A DNA stretch of 64,000 nucleotides from Gamsiella multidivaricata (Eukaryota; Mortierellomycota; Mortierellomycetes; Mortierellales; Mortierellaceae). The stretch is taken from positions 305,631-369,630 of the forward strand of contig NW_026251743.1 in NCBI RefSeq assembly GCF_025024155.1. The letters are read 5' to 3'. How positions within the stretch are numbered: position 1 is the first letter of the stretch; each line of letters starts with the position of its first letter. A program made the position numbers and the translations under genes. Under the pieces are notes generated by a model. That model searched no databases. It was not told the origin of the DNA and saw only the letters and a program-made list of their open reading frames with translations. Of this stretch, positions 11,599 through 23,940 are shown piece after piece.

Positions 11599-13173
11599 TC
11601 TCTCATCACCTGCACCTCGACTACAAATCCGTCTCACTCGCTCCTACCATCCCTCTTCGCCCTCGCTTTCTTCTTCCTCATCTCATTGCTGCGTTATATC
11701 TCCACCCACCCACCCTCCTTATTGCTACGACCGATTACCTCCAATGTACGAATGGAGCCCAAAGTTCTATGATCGTCTCTGCAGAATACAGCCGACTTGA
11801 ATTCCCCTCCGCTAACCAAACCACTCTTTTGCCTTTCCGACATACTCGATGAAAAGTTCGCCCAGTCAACTACCATCCTTAGTTTGCACCCCGCCAAAGC
11901 CGTCCCGGCATCCTCATTCCAGAATAGCATACCTCTCCTTTATCTGTCCACATCCCAATCGCGCGGCAGCTTTCAACCGCCCAGGCTCGCTTAGCCCTTC
12001 GAAAGCACTATCGCCATCAATACACTCCAATCAACAACAGCACCTTTTGCCGATCACAGCTGACGCACTAACACCCTCACTGATTCCTATCCAACGTCTC
12101 CACAAACTGTCAGTCGTCCTTGTCTCCTGGACTTCAAGCACTTTTACAAACAAAAAGAAACAACAGGTATAATGACTCTTTCCGTCCTCTCCCTTATTTT
12201 TATATGCCTTTCTTTGATAATCTAAAGTCATTCAACGTCGTACACACCATTATCCGGCGTAATGTAATGTGTAAAGGGCTCTACGCGTTTTCTCAAAAGT
12301 GGGTTACATAACGCTGTCAGCCCGCTCGCGGGGGCGTATCTAGTTGGAACGACGTCCACTCTCTCTCCACATTCTTCTCCTTTCTCGTTCATTCCTGCTT
12401 TCTCCGGTCTTACGAAAGGCATCTCTGGATGGATGTAGCAAGCCGAGGTGACGAATAAGCATGGTTTTCACCATCATCTTCTGCACCTTCGCTCTAGCCC
12501 ACCTGACTTTAACTTACTCTGCTTTGTCTATTCCTGCTATCCTGTGTATCCCTTCTTGAGCTTGGTCATCCTCTCATTGATTAGTCGCCCTACAAAGCTC
12601 AGTCAAATGGGGATACAAAGGGAGAGCAAAAGAAAAAAATCGAGATGGGACCCAGAGATTTGTGAGAGACAGAACCAAGGGAGCGGAAGACGGCACTGAT
12701 AGCTCTTGCTTTGACTGCGTGGCGCCCCGTCTCCGATCGCATTTGATTTTTTTCTTACATATTCATATGTGCATCCCTTGCCTATCTCTTATTCCCATCC
12801 CTGGATGCTTACCTTCATAATGACTTCCTACGCTCATGTCTTTTTGCCTCTCCCCGGTTACGCACGGATTTCATGTGTCCTTACCTTCAGACGTTTTCTT
12901 GCCCCCTTTTGAGTGCGTACGCAGATTTTCTTTGCAAGAGCGCTGCTAGTGCTGCCTTGCATTGAGTTTTTTGATGCCATGGTTCAAAGCAGACGACATT
13001 TACAGTTTATAGTTCGGCGATCGATGGTTCGTGCGCGACATCCTGTCCACTTTAAATCCGCGCGAGTTAGGCAACCCACAGACCATCCCCATCCTTTTTC
13101 TTTACGGAGCGTTATATATTCTGACCAGTTCTCCACTTTTACTAAACCCCACTCGTTCATCGCTTTAGCCACC

Positions 13174-14532
13174 ATGACCGCCATCCCAGACGCAACATTC
13201 GACCCCTCATCGGCACAGCGGATGCCTCAGCTGTCCACAGGCCATCTCATCCCAGGAGCGCCCACAGACATGTCCCTCAGATCGCCTCTCACACCACCAC
13301 CCACACCCCTCATCACCGATAATGGTAGCGCCGGTCAGGACAAACTAACGGTCTCTGCGCGGCAACTTCAGAACCACGTACTCCAGCCCGAATTCCTTTC
13401 AGAGTACGTTCTGGGTGATGAGCTCGGATCAGGCGGCTTTGGGTTCGTTGTCTCTGCCACGCGCATGTCCGACTACAAGGAGGTTGCCGTCAAGTTCATC
13501 TTCCGCGATAAAGTGCCCGTCCACGGATGGGCCAAGGACCCTGAGCTTGGAGTCATTCCCATGGAGATTTATGTCCTCCGTAATGTACAGCACAGCAACA
13601 TTATCGGATTTCTGAACGCGTACCAGGACCCAAAGTTCTTTTATCTCGTTATGGAGCTGCATGGCACTCCCTGGTCGGCAAACAACCCTCTTTTGAATAA
13701 GAACAACACATCCGTGATTGAGGCCATGGGCAATGCTACATTGAGCCAGCAACGTCTCTCCGGCTCGTCATCGACCTCAAGCTCCGTGTCGTCGTCTTCA
13801 TTCCAGAGCACATCCACCTCGAGCTCTTCGATAAGTCTCAGCCATTCCAGCAGCGAAAATGAGCTCTATATGGAGCCTCCAAAACCCTCGCTCCTTGTGC
13901 GTCGAACATCATGCGATCTGTTTGAATGTATTGAACACCATTCTAAATTTTCAGAGTCCCAGGCTCGCATCATTTTCAAGCAGATTGTCGAGTGTGTCGA
14001 GTACCTCAACTCGCGGGGAATCTGCCACAGAGACATCAAGGACGAGAACGTTGTCATTGATAATGATTTCAAAGTCAAGCTGATTGATTTTGGATCCGCT
14101 GTTATCATCCCCAGGCCACACGGAAAACTTTTTGATCGTTTCTATGGTACCATCAATTGTAAGTTGCAGGCTTGCTTTACATTTTATTTTTTACTATTGG
14201 TTTATTTGGTGGATTTTAACTGCAATCTTTCATGACCCTATATCGTAGATGCGTCGCCCGAGATCCTGAAGGGTGAGAAGTACCGTGCAGAGTCTGCCGA
14301 GATTTGGTCATTGGGCATCCTGCTCTACACAATCCTCTACGGTGAAGTTCCGTTCAACGATCCTCTGCAGGCCATTTCGGGTCCATACATTTCCCCCCGC
14401 GTCCAATCATCTCCAGAATGCCTGCATCTATTGAACTGGATGCTCGCTAAGAGCCCTGAGCGCCGTGCTACGATCGAAGACGTTGTGGACCATCCCTGGA
14501 TTGCAGGCTTGACCATGGCAGGCACAGCATAA
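13174..14532 (+). CDS. PAS-kinase-type serine/threonine protein kinase, 422 aa, no PAS domain
   Basis: Exons 13174-14158 and 14249-14532 (90-nt intron). The start is chosen for its context (gccaccATG) and the sudden change to a coding-like N-terminus (MTAIPDATFD). Kinase signatures in order: P-loop LGSGGFGFVV, VAVKF lysine, HRDIKDENVV catalytic loop, LIDFGSA, and YASPEIL across the splice. The WAKDPELG...EIYVLRNVQHSNII region and HRDIKDENVVI are closest to the PAS kinase (PASK/Psk1) group, which controls glucose partitioning. A Ser/Thr-rich insert of about 60 residues lies between the N-lobe and the C-lobe, before LFECIEHHSKF. The PAS domain is missing: only about 70 disordered residues precede the kinase. 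A good annotation is PASK-like; substrates are unknown. Confidence 0.85.
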
Positions 14533-15786
14533 CACGGGCAACTGCAGCTGTAGTTGTAGAACTGTGTCTGCTCACTCCCCACTCTTTGTCACCTATACCA
14601 CCCACTGTGTACTTGTGCTCTCTTTGTTCCTTTGCTGTTGCCATTGTTATCCTCTGTTCATTAGCGCATTGCTCATTAATACTCATCACTAGACCAAAGC
14701 CGAGACTGGAACTCGGACTTTGATAACTACTTGTCCTTTTATTCCTTAATTATTATACCTTCCCTCTATCCAGGAAGCAGAAGTGTGAAAGTAGTACTTC
14801 TTTCTGATTCGTCTTTACTTCTGAGTCTCCTTGTGCTTGGCTCCACAATTCTATAATATAATCTAACCACATTCTCCGTAATACCCGCTTCAAAGGACTT
14901 GACTGGCTTATGTGGAACTCCTATCAGCCTTGACGTTTATCTTTGTCTCAGCTCCAGGCACAAATAAACAAAACCGAGCATCAGACAGAAAACGGCGCTT
15001 GCAGTGTGTGCCATCGTGTATATTGTCGCAATTGTCTATTAGCAAGGACTGGATGCGTTTCTCTACATAGCTTGCTCACTAGTGGATAGGAACCATCCTT
15101 GTGTCCACAGTCTATAAGACTCGCGTTGTATCGCTTGTAATCTCCACGCAAGCGCCTGCAGCCTCCTGCCGTGGATCTCTGCTCCTGGTACCCGGGAGTC
15201 ATCTCTACACTGATCCCGTATGAACTTGGGTACATAAATTTTGGTAAAGACGCGTGAAAGACAAGCCATTCAGTTCGTCCAGAATTGAAATTAGCTCCAT
15301 GTATGTCATACGGGGCCCATAATCACCATTGCAGCTACGGGTATAGTTGTCAGTCTGGTTGCCGGATATCATGGCTTGACGGCGGGAGGAAAAATTGTGC
15401 TGCTTTGCTACCTCTAGTCCTTTATGTCGAATTTGAGTTGATCATTGGCAAGCATATCGAGTAAAGATTCAGGGCACTGGTGATGGTATAGATATGTGGA
15501 TCACAAAAGAGGGCCATCATTCATCATTTGTAATACTGAATGGTGCCTTCTGAGAATGGACAAAGGTCGAATATAACTTGTTCGATGGTCTAGATTGTTA
15601 TATTTTTCAAAACTGGTTTTGTGTATATGTACTGTGCTGGATTCTATACATGTGAGGTAAAGGGCGCGACCCTACGCAAGAAGAGGCGTCGAATTTTGAG
15701 CCCCAGTGAAGTAATGATGCTGTTGATGCTGCCAATTCTGTTGATGCCGCCGATGTTGTTGATGCTGCCGATGCTGTTGATACGCA
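14533..15786. other. Convergent intergenic region, kinase and NIPA 3' ends
   Basis: Holds the two 3' ends. A plausible kinase poly(A) signal (aataaa) is at 14963-14968. Short ORFs on both strands show no domain. The end nearest the NIPA stop contains the tgttgatgc repeat described separately. Confidence 0.55.
15714..15782 (+). repeat. Imperfect tandem repeat of a tgctgatg/gttgatgc unit
   Basis: About seven imperfect 9-nt units built on gatgctgttgatgctgcc, ending at the NIPA stop codon; probably within its 3' untranslated region. Confidence 0.65.
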
Positions 15787-18700
15787 TTACTGCCCTTTGC
15801 AGTCCTCTTCAGAGGCCGCTGCTGCTGCCAGAGCAAACATGGGTCCCAACTGAATCTCTGGCGAGGACATGATCCTTGACGTCCGAGGCGAAGGCGCGAA
15901 CTCCAGCTCCAGGGGCGCCGACTGTACCACTGTCTTCTCGCCAGGAGAGAATGAACGTGGGGAAACATAAAATGTGCCCGTGGAAAACGTTCTTGTTGGG
16001 GTCGGTGGCGATGGTCCCGTTCCTTCTGCAGCCATTGTCGTCGCCGCTACAGTAGTTCCCATGCTCGCAGTTGGAGATGTTGATGTCGAAAGGGGAGCTC
16101 CGGATGCAGCGTTGGATCGTCCTGTTTCGCCAAATCGCATTGAGTGCCGCTTCTTCCGCTCAGGGACATCCCACTCTGAAGGCAACCCTGTAAACGAGTT
16201 CTGCCGTCCATGCTGACCTGGTCGCTGATCCGTAGACGCTGTTGACGACGATGGCTGTCTCGGAGACGAAGGTAATGAGGCCGACACAGAACTCGGTAAA
16301 GAGCGCATGGTAACGATATCGCCGCTGCCGCCACCAACAGAGTCCCGGTTACTCTTCAAGATCTTGAACGGATTCAGGTCTTCAAAGGCCTGGTCGACCT
16401 TGGAGCTGCCCGTTGACCAGCGAGCCGAATGGCCTTTTGGCATTCCTGTTATAGATGCCGTGGACGTGTTGGTGAAGGTTGAGCTGCGAGGGATTGCTCC
16501 AACTTTATCACTCTCCTCGCTTTGAACATTTGGTTGGTTAGGTTGTTGAGCAGTACCCATTAAATGGGCCTTGAATTGGCTGGGAGACATCATACCGGAC
16601 GACATCGAGAGCCTCGCAGATTCCCGTTGTGCCCGCGCTGTCGCTGTATCAATCCGAGGACGCTGCTGCTGTTGACCGGACTGGGCATCTCCCTGATTTT
16701 CGTGCATTGTCAGTATCTTGAGCGATGACTGGAGCATGCTCTGGCGCCTTCCCTCACGTTCCCGCGCATCATGGCCTTCATCATCAGAATCGTTCAAGTC
16801 CTCTGTCGTGTCAACCAGCACATGCGTAGGCGCCTCATCATGAGCTTCAAACCGCATCGAGCCCCTCTGACTTCCTGGGGTGATTCTAAATCCATCATTG
16901 ATGGACCGATTATCCTTGGGTGTCCTGAATGGGTCCGACTGGAAGCTGGACTTGCTCGTAAAACTCATACCTCTGCCTCTGGTCGATGACCCCCCGACGC
17001 TCCTCATGCCCATGCCACCTACAGTCGAGGAAGTCTCACTCGAGATATCGTCCGGATCCAGGATGCCACGGTGACTGCCATACATCGACGGGGTATCGTT
17101 CTCTTCGTCGGCTCCAAGACCATGGCGGCTCCGTCGTGTTATAGACTTCTTTTTCGACGATAACCTGCCCATTTTGGGGGCTATTTTTCCTGTAACCCCA
17201 CCTGCTTTGGCGCCTTTGCTTCTCAGGTCCATCTCATGAGCATTCTCGTCATCATCATCATAAGCAATGTCAAGCGATGACATTTGATCTCCGGAGGGTG
17301 TTTGCTCAGGTTTTGGGGCGCTCAGCATTTTGACGCCGTAGATGAGAGCCCCGATACCAATAAGGACTAGGAGAAGAACCCATGGCTCATAGCTGCCGAG
17401 CTGGTCGAGATAGATAGCTGAGTTGATGAGTCCAAATGCAGTGTAGAATCCGTAAAAAGTCGGCACCACCAACACAGAGTCGTAAAGCTTCAGTCCTGTG
17501 TTCAGACAATAGACCTAGCACGCAAAAACAAAAAGTCGCTGTTTGTGAGGACCACGCGATCATTTAAAAGAGACTATTAAAGGACTGTACAGTATCCTGA
17601 CTGTCGACTTACCTGAAGGATGGCAGTAAAGACGAGAACAAAGAGAATAAAAAAACTGAGGTTGTCCGTAAATTGGTTCTGGCCAGCCAAGGTCGAAGTA
17701 ATCAATTTGACACCGCTTTTTGCTAACAACAGTGTCTCGCTCGCTAAGAGTCCTCCGCATGCGGACATAATCATGGCAACAACCTTCTTCAGCCTTAGAT
17801 CTCTTGCTTCGGCCTCAAGACCCTCGTCTCCATTCAGAGTCAATCCTGAGGCTCTCGCAAAGCGATTCGTGCCCAGCAGCTTCGTCAACTTGGTCTTCAT
17901 ATTCTTCCGGAGCTGGCCCGACTCGTCGTCGAGCGATATAGCCCAATAGGCATACATGCCCAGGGCCAGGAATGCAAAGATGATGGTGTTCAGGATCGAG
18001 AAGTAGATGATGAAGACTGTCTTGGCAAACAGTGCCTTTAAATCCGTGAGCGTCAGCGTATCCTCAATGTCGCCTCCAGAGTTCATGCCGCCAAAGATGA
18101 CGATCCAGACGACCGATAACATGACGACAATTGTTCCGTAGACATCCTTGCGAGTGATTTGAGTGCCGACAAGGATTTTAGCAAAGATGAAGTTGAAGAC
18201 TAGGGCAATGGAGCCGAGCGGTGCAACCCACTGCGTCTTTAAAAAGTCTATTCAGGACAAAAATTCACATGCACCGGTTAGCAAGTGTCTGATTCAAGCC
18301 TTTAAGCCTTTTTTTAATGCGATATCGCCTTCAGCTTGATGTCGAAGGACAACAATCCTGAGGTCGTTATTTTCTTGTTGATCGCTTGCATCGGCTGTTG
18401 ATGATAAGATAACTCGACATCGATAGTTGCTGAGTCTGTTAACGATCCCAATGGGGTTTCTTGCGTCCTCGATGTTCATATGCGCTTTACAAGGACAGGG
18501 TTGGTCCATTTCGATGGCTGATGTAACTTTTTCTCCTTGTCATGGGCCCTACATTGCCCTTCCCTTCATTCTCGTCTCTGCATTGATCTGTGTATCCGGT
18601 TCCTTAGAAACTGTTACATAAGACAGAAAAAGGCGATAGAGACAGAGAGAGCGATAGCGTTTCAGAAGAAAACAAAAATATACAGAGCGACTTACTCAGG

Positions 18701-18921
18701 GCGATTGTGCTTCCGGCGAGTTGACTGGCGATGTAGAGGTATAATCCAATGTGCCACATAGGTCGTCCACACTCGTTGCGTTGTCTCTCCATGGGGAGCG
18801 AGCTGTTCCTGACGTGGTCTAGCTTGAGTAGGTTAAGTCCTGCAGCGTTCATGATGGATGCGATAAGCGAAACAGCAAACCCGATGACAAAGTCAAGGAA
18901 GGCGCTTCCTGTTACTGCCAT
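15787..18921 (-). CDS. NIPA/DUF803-family magnesium transporter with long cytosolic tail, 862 aa
   Basis: Exons 18921-18696, 18247-17613 and 17514-15787; introns 448 and 98 nt; phases close. The first half has about nine membrane spans, e.g. FLDFVIGFAVSLIASIMNAAG, LNFLKTQWVAPLGSIALVFN, GTIVVMLSVVWIVIFGG, SILNTIIFAFLALGMY, NLSFFILFVLVFTAILQ and VLVVPTFYGFYTAFGLI. The TQWVAPLGS and VPTFYGFYTAFG blocks are typical of NIPA proteins, which carry Mg2+ across plasma or endosomal membranes. Residues about 350-862 are a Ser/Pro-rich, disordered tail (Mortierella-type long tail; human NIPAs are about 330-400 aa). The 448-nt first intron is unusually long for this window, but the membrane domain is continuous across it. 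Confidence 0.85.
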
Positions 18922-19784
18922 GGTGGCTGGCTGTAGGAGGATTTGTATTCAAAGGAGGAAAAGGAGGGGAAGAGAAGGTGGATTTGAGTGCGTAGGATGC
19001 GAATGAGAGAGGATGTATGTGTGGAGTGCAGAGCGGAGAAGGTTGAATTTCAGAGAGTGTGTGCGGGTGTGGGTTGGAGAGCGAAGGCGACCTTCCGAAT
19101 CTGGACCTGGGACATTCCCAGCAGCAACTGCAAGTTGGCACCGGTGTCCTGACGGCGTGGGGGAGAGAGCACGCTGGGGCAAAAGATGGGGAAGAAGGAA
19201 GGAAGGAAGGAGATGAGTGTGCTGGGGATGAAGAGAGTCGAAGGATGCTGCTGCTGGATGAAGAAAGCGGTGGAGTGAGGATGGGCAAGAGAAAGATGAA
19301 GGAAGGGGATGGAAAGGAGGAGGAGAATGATGAGGCGGCAGGATGAGGAGGAGGAGGCAGGAGGAGAATGATGGATGCGAGATTTTGATTATTTTCATAA
19401 GCGTCTGTCTATCTATAGTCTATTTTTACTCCACCCACAGAGTGCACTTGTGCCATCCCACCCCATCCCATCCCAATGCAATTTAGACTGCCGGTCTGTG
19501 GTGTAACACAAACAATCAAATAGCAAATTCATTTTAAGCGTGTGTTCACCCCTGTCTCTGGAGCACCCACCACCCCCTATTCCCATCCCATCCCACGTTG
19601 TCGCCCACAGAAAGATCTGCCCTGGACTGTGCGCAGGAGAACACGTTCTCTCTTCACCGCACGCGTCGACCTATCAGATTCTTCGGCTACAGATGAGTCG
19701 GAACTTCGCCCAATGAGAACCAGCCTGCAAATGAATCCGAAACAGCACTCTGACCACTTTATTTTCCCGTACCCTCCCTTTCCC
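18922..19784. other. Promoter/leader of the NIPA gene
   Basis: G/A-rich on plus (C/T-rich on minus, the gene's sense strand) at 18940-19370, like the leader of the kinase gene. Repeats of catcccatccc type occur at 19456-19478 and 19580-19596. The 3' end of the next minus-strand gene is at 19785. No domain-bearing ORF. Confidence 0.5.
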
Positions 19785-22688
19785 CTACACACCCTCCACA
19801 TACGCTGTCGCTGTCGTCATTGCACCGCCCACACTCCCGCCTTCTCCGCCGCTCATCAGCGTACTATTCGCCATCGTGAACTTGACCTGACCCATCTCTG
19901 CCCTCATCCCATTCGCCTCTTCCTCTGCCAGCCGCTGCTTCTTCAAACTTGTCGCGATCGGGTATCCGAGCACCAGTAGCACCAGTCCACACATAATCAG
20001 CAGCATGCTCGTGATATTCACCACCCCTCGACACGAGCACACTCCCTCAAACCTCGATGGCTCCGGTAAATGCATCAACTTCTCTGAAATGTCCGACTGA
20101 CTCGATGACTGTCGACCGTGTCGTCTCAGGAACTCAAGTCCAAACAGGTTGCTCGAAGTCAACCTTGACATTAGTCCGCACGGCTCCAGCTGGTGCTGTT
20201 CGCGAGCCTCCCGCAGGCCCTTTTCTTCGTTCCCGCTACCGCGCCATCGGTCAAGGGTATCCACGGATTTAACGCCAGCCTTGCGTTGCAAGGCACTCAT
20301 AGAGGATGACGGCGTGCCATGGCAAACGGCCATTGCCAACGATGCGGTCGATAAACTCGGCATTCCACCTTCCCTAAACCTAAAAGCACCGTCATATCTT
20401 GCTTGGGCACGCTCACGCTCGAATTGTCCAATATAGTCCGTGCCCCTTAGAGGGCCCATCAACGAATCCGTGGACATTGTCGTAGTCGATCGATTCAACA
20501 ACGCATTGCTGCCAGCGATATCTCGCACGTGCTGTGTATCAACCATCGCCGACATTGCTAGAGCACTACCTTGGTTCCCGTAGAATGACATGGTCGGTGG
20601 GGGGGCCTTCAGCACCTCGCCAAGCTGCTCATACTGTTGTTGCTGTTGATACGCAGACGATCTGATTGGATGTAGTGTATACATCAAAAACTCTTCATCG
20701 CTCTCGTCCCCACAATCCCCAAATATTGCAGCTTCCTGTTCATGGCTCGTCATCAGTGTCAACGACGAAGACACTAAGCTCGGGCAGAAAGTAACCGTTG
20801 TCGCCGAAAGACCCGCCTGTTCGTCCATCGGGGGCTGTGGTATCACAATCGTCGGGATCATCACCGGAGTATCCCTTCGCCTGGATCCTGGCGAGAACGA
20901 TGCCTCGCACAACCCGTGTGCATACCCATCATACCCTGTTGTCTTTGATCGCCGTACATATGCTGTTGGCAAAAACGAAGGTGAGTGCACATTCCTGGGG
21001 ACAGAGGCTGACCTCGAAAGACCTGCTACTGCTGACGAAATGAGGCCTTGGAACGAAGAAAAGGACAGCGGAATCGCTAAAGACGGACTCGAGGGCGATC
21101 TGTATAGCCCAAAGGTTGTTGCGCTCGAACGGCAGTTAGGTCGCTCGTCCTGTCCCACAACTGGATCGTGCGCAGAGGTGTTGTCTCTAACGCATCCATC
21201 CACCATCCGGAGCATGGTTTCCTCCGCCAGTTTCTTGCTCTGACTGCTGTCTTCTCGTTGACTGGAAACGAACTCAAACATCATTGGTAGCGCAGAGAGG
21301 GGTGTTGTTGTACTCCTCTTCAGCCTGAAGAAGGACGAATCCAGAGATCCTGTGCGCAACAGACCCGTACTTTTCAAAGATTCTCTTGACACAGAATCTG
21401 AAACCGGAGATGATGCAAGCGAGAGCGAGGTGAAGTCGCCACCAAGAGAGACAGGTCTTTGGGCTTCGCCCGGGACAGGGACAATATCCGCATAGGCCTT
21501 GCGGAAAGTCCCTCGTATAGCAGCAGTACGAGGATGTATCATCCAATCCTCTGTCCTACTTTCGGTTAGTCTCATAAAACCTGCCTGTTCCCTATGGATC
21601 AAGGCTGCGTCCCCGTCTTCGCTTCTTCTCCGTCCACCTACTTTCCCCTTCAACGATAGCGCTCCTTGGCGAAAAATCGATGCTGTGCCATCATCGTCAT
21701 CGTCTGTTCCATAGATAAGCATATCATTGTCTGACTCCCATGGATCGAGTCCCTGTCTCTTTGTTCTGAGTGTTGATCGTGAGGTCCTCTGACGCTGCCG
21801 ACCATTTCCTTGTCCAGCAGACGTGACGAACGTATTTCTCTTGAGGCTCCAGATATAAGAGGCGTGCGATAAACCACGGAGGTCTCTTTCCATCATGGTA
21901 TTGGCGTGGTCCACAATTCCGTTGTTGCTTTCGATGTCGATGCCGATGTCAATCTTACTTGTTTGTGAAGTTTTCCGTTGAGACAGCTCCATATAGAGTA
22001 GATAGGATCGACAAGAAGGTGCGACTGTTACTCCGGTAGAGTATTGGTCGCAATCCTGCGAGGGTTCGCTCGCTGAGATAACCGAAGGTGCCGGCAAGTG
22101 CGATGATACAAGGTTTGGTTTCTGGGTAGATTGACTCATAGTTGACCAGTATCCTCGGTCCTCGATGTGATGTTCAGGGTAGACAGGCGACGGAGGCGTG
22201 TATGTGCTGATAGAAACCAAATCTTGGTCATGTTCCAGGCCAAATAACTGCTGCTCATGATGCAGCGACGGCGGCTGGTACGGCGCCGATTGTTGGTTCG
22301 GGATCGTGTTTGTGTTTTGGTATGAATTGATTCTCAGCGCTTTGAACTTTTCGGTTCCTGAGTCTTTGTTGGTTGGGTCAAGAACGGCCAACGCGCCCCG
22401 TCTCGCCTGTATAACCCGTTCCTCGTCATTATCCTCGCTACTATTGTCATTGCCATCATCATTATCTGTCTCATGCTTCCTGGTGCTCTTCAAGTTAAAG
22501 AGAACACGACTTTCCGAGAATGAATTCATGTGAAAAGGTCTGGCTGGCAGTGTGGACTGCCGATGATTCAGAGCGTTGCTCGGGCCCAAGAAAGGATTCG
22601 CGACGATTTTAATCTTTTTGTTCTTCTTCATCTTGTCCCTCGGGAGGTGGGTAGCATCGATCGTGCACGCTGACTTGTCTTTGCCCAT
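19785..22688 (-). CDS. Large disordered protein with one C-terminal membrane span, 967 aa
   Basis: One uninterrupted frame; ATG 22688 (MGKDKSACTIDATHLPRDK) is preferred, with 22793 as the in-frame alternative. Residues 1 to about 875 are Ser/Thr/Gly/Gln-rich and look intrinsically disordered, with a QQQQQYEQ run. Near the C-terminus a strongly hydrophobic segment (NITSMLLIMCGLVLLVLGYP) is followed by a short basic stretch (TSLKKQR) and about 45 more residues. The arrangement, and the GYP-type end of the span, recall the N-terminal half of Kre6/Skn1 beta-1,6-glucan synthesis proteins, but there is no glycoside hydrolase 16 domain and no room for one before the NIPA gene. Function unknown; likely a tail-proximal single-pass membrane protein. 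Confidence 0.65.
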   Translation of the reverse strand: MGKDKSACTIDATHLPRDKMKKNKKIKIVANPFLGPSNALNHRQSTLPARPFHMNSFSESRVLFNLKSTRKHETDNDDGNDNSSEDNDEERVIQARRGALAVLDPTNKDSGTEKFKALRINSYQNTNTIPNQQSAPYQPPSLHHEQQLFGLEHDQDLVSISTYTPPSPVYPEHHIEDRGYWSTMSQSTQKPNLVSSHLPAPSVISASEPSQDCDQYSTGVTVAPSCRSYLLYMELSQRKTSQTSKIDIGIDIESNNGIVDHANTMMERDLRGLSHASYIWSLKRNTFVTSAGQGNGRQRQRTSRSTLRTKRQGLDPWESDNDMLIYGTDDDDDGTASIFRQGALSLKGKVGGRRRSEDGDAALIHREQAGFMRLTESRTEDWMIHPRTAAIRGTFRKAYADIVPVPGEAQRPVSLGGDFTSLSLASSPVSDSVSRESLKSTGLLRTGSLDSSFFRLKRSTTTPLSALPMMFEFVSSQREDSSQSKKLAEETMLRMVDGCVRDNTSAHDPVVGQDERPNCRSSATTFGLYRSPSSPSLAIPLSFSSFQGLISSAVAGLSRSASVPRNVHSPSFLPTAYVRRSKTTGYDGYAHGLCEASFSPGSRRRDTPVMIPTIVIPQPPMDEQAGLSATTVTFCPSLVSSSLTLMTSHEQEAAIFGDCGDESDEEFLMYTLHPIRSSAYQQQQQYEQLGEVLKAPPPTMSFYGNQGSALAMSAMVDTQHVRDIAGSNALLNRSTTTMSTDSLMGPLRGTDYIGQFERERAQARYDGAFRFREGGMPSLSTASLAMAVCHGTPSSSMSALQRKAGVKSVDTLDRWRGSGNEEKGLREAREQHQLEPCGLMSRLTSSNLFGLEFLRRHGRQSSSQSDISEKLMHLPEPSRFEGVCSCRGVVNITSMLLIMCGLVLLVLGYPIATSLKKQRLAEEEANGMRAEMGQVKFTMANSTLMSGGEGGSVGGAMTTATAYVEGV

Positions 22689-23940
22689 TTCCCGAAAGCA
22701 ATAACTGTATAGGGTTAAACTGCAACAAAGAACCATATTAGCAGTGTAAGATGTACTCATAGACGTGGACCTTTCGTTGACAGTGTAGTACATACGTGTT
22801 GTACCTGTTGAAATTGTAGATGCCTTGGCTGGCTTAAAGAAAAGTCTTTGCTGCTGTTGTCTGTGAATTTTGATAGAATAGCTGGAGGCGTATGTGCTTG
22901 AGGGATATTAATTGCGACAAGGGCCCTAATGCGAGTATGTCTAGTGGTATGGGTGCTGCTCGTGCTAGGTTGGGATGTTTAAGTGAGAATGATATGCAGG
23001 GCGAAGTCGATGGATTCAATAACAATTGGCTTCAGATTAATGAGCCAGTGAGGGAGATTCTTCGTTCTTCTTTTTCAAAGACGAAATAGATGGCTCCGAT
23101 AGAGCAAAATCCAATAGCTGAGATGCTAGGAGGCAATGTAGACGCTGGAATAACAAAAGTGGGAAAAAAGCTACGGCATGTTGCTCAGAGGAATATGCAT
23201 TCGATTCTGCCCCGTATTTAGGGTCTGTTATAGCAGCAAAAAGTACTGGGTCACCAAGAAAGACGAGTATCGTATCAAGTGGCTCCCTTTCACTTGCAAA
23301 CGTAACAAGTCGCCTAGAATAGAAACTATTATTCGCGAGCTGATGACAACAGCGACGAAGTCATTTCGTACTTGATCACTGAAAAAGGATCGATTCTACT
23401 CCTCACTGGAGCCGGGTGAGTTTCAACACGGCATGTTGATAAGGGAAATGGGGCAAGAGAGCGGCGAAGACGCCCAGTTGGTATCATGGATAGATTAAGC
23501 GTTAAGTAGGCATATTAGACTACCGTACTGGAAGTGTTCTCGATTGGCCAGCGCAGGAATTGGAATACAAATTGAAGAAACACGGGGGCGCTCCTTTGCT
23601 TCCATTTTGACGACCCAATATGACGCCGGGCAGGATAGCTATGCGATGAATTGGCTGTTGCCCCTTGTAATAGAGAGACAATCTGCATTACACAATGCAT
23701 ATGCAACTGGAATGATATTCTCTGAGACTTTCGTCCCGGTAAATTTATATATACTTAAGGGCACTCCCCAAGGTACCAGCCATATAATAATTGGTTCGTG
23801 CGCATTTGTGTAACAACATGCGATGCCATTGAAAAATGCGTCCCATCATAGCTCATGTTTAAAAGATGTCGTTTCTTCAAACCCAGGTTCAATAGTGATG
23901 TCTATGAAGATGGATTAGCAGTAATTTTGCCACAATAGCA
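22689..23940. other. Intergenic, upstream of the disordered protein and downstream of the histidine kinase
   Basis: Contains several 60-90 codon ORFs without domains. I see no transposon ends and no spliced gene here. The part next to 22689 should be the promoter of the minus-strand gene. Confidence 0.5.

Larger units (their letters stand above)
8112..13173. other. 5 kb gene-poor, pyrimidine-rich region upstream of the kinase
   Basis: No ORF here shows a recognisable domain. The plus strand is strongly C/T rich at 11275-11720. A good donor (CTTCAG|GTAAGT) follows a short reading frame from ATG 9261; joining it to an acceptor near 9370 opens a frame through about 9626, but the product matches nothing I know. 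Short low-complexity repeats occur at 8816-8852, 11013-11062 and 11545-11598. It is best read as a very long promoter and/or spliced 5' untranslated leader of the kinase gene at 13174, with possible small genes. Confidence 0.45.

Noticed and set aside
11247..11800. Long ORFs on both strands in the pyrimidine tract
   Set aside because: Ser/Pro/Leu and Glu/Arg-rich readings are what C/T or G/A tracts give by default; no conserved motif.
18248..18695. Hidden exon in the 448-nt NIPA intron
   Set aside because: The membrane span reads continuously across the splice, so no extra exon is needed.
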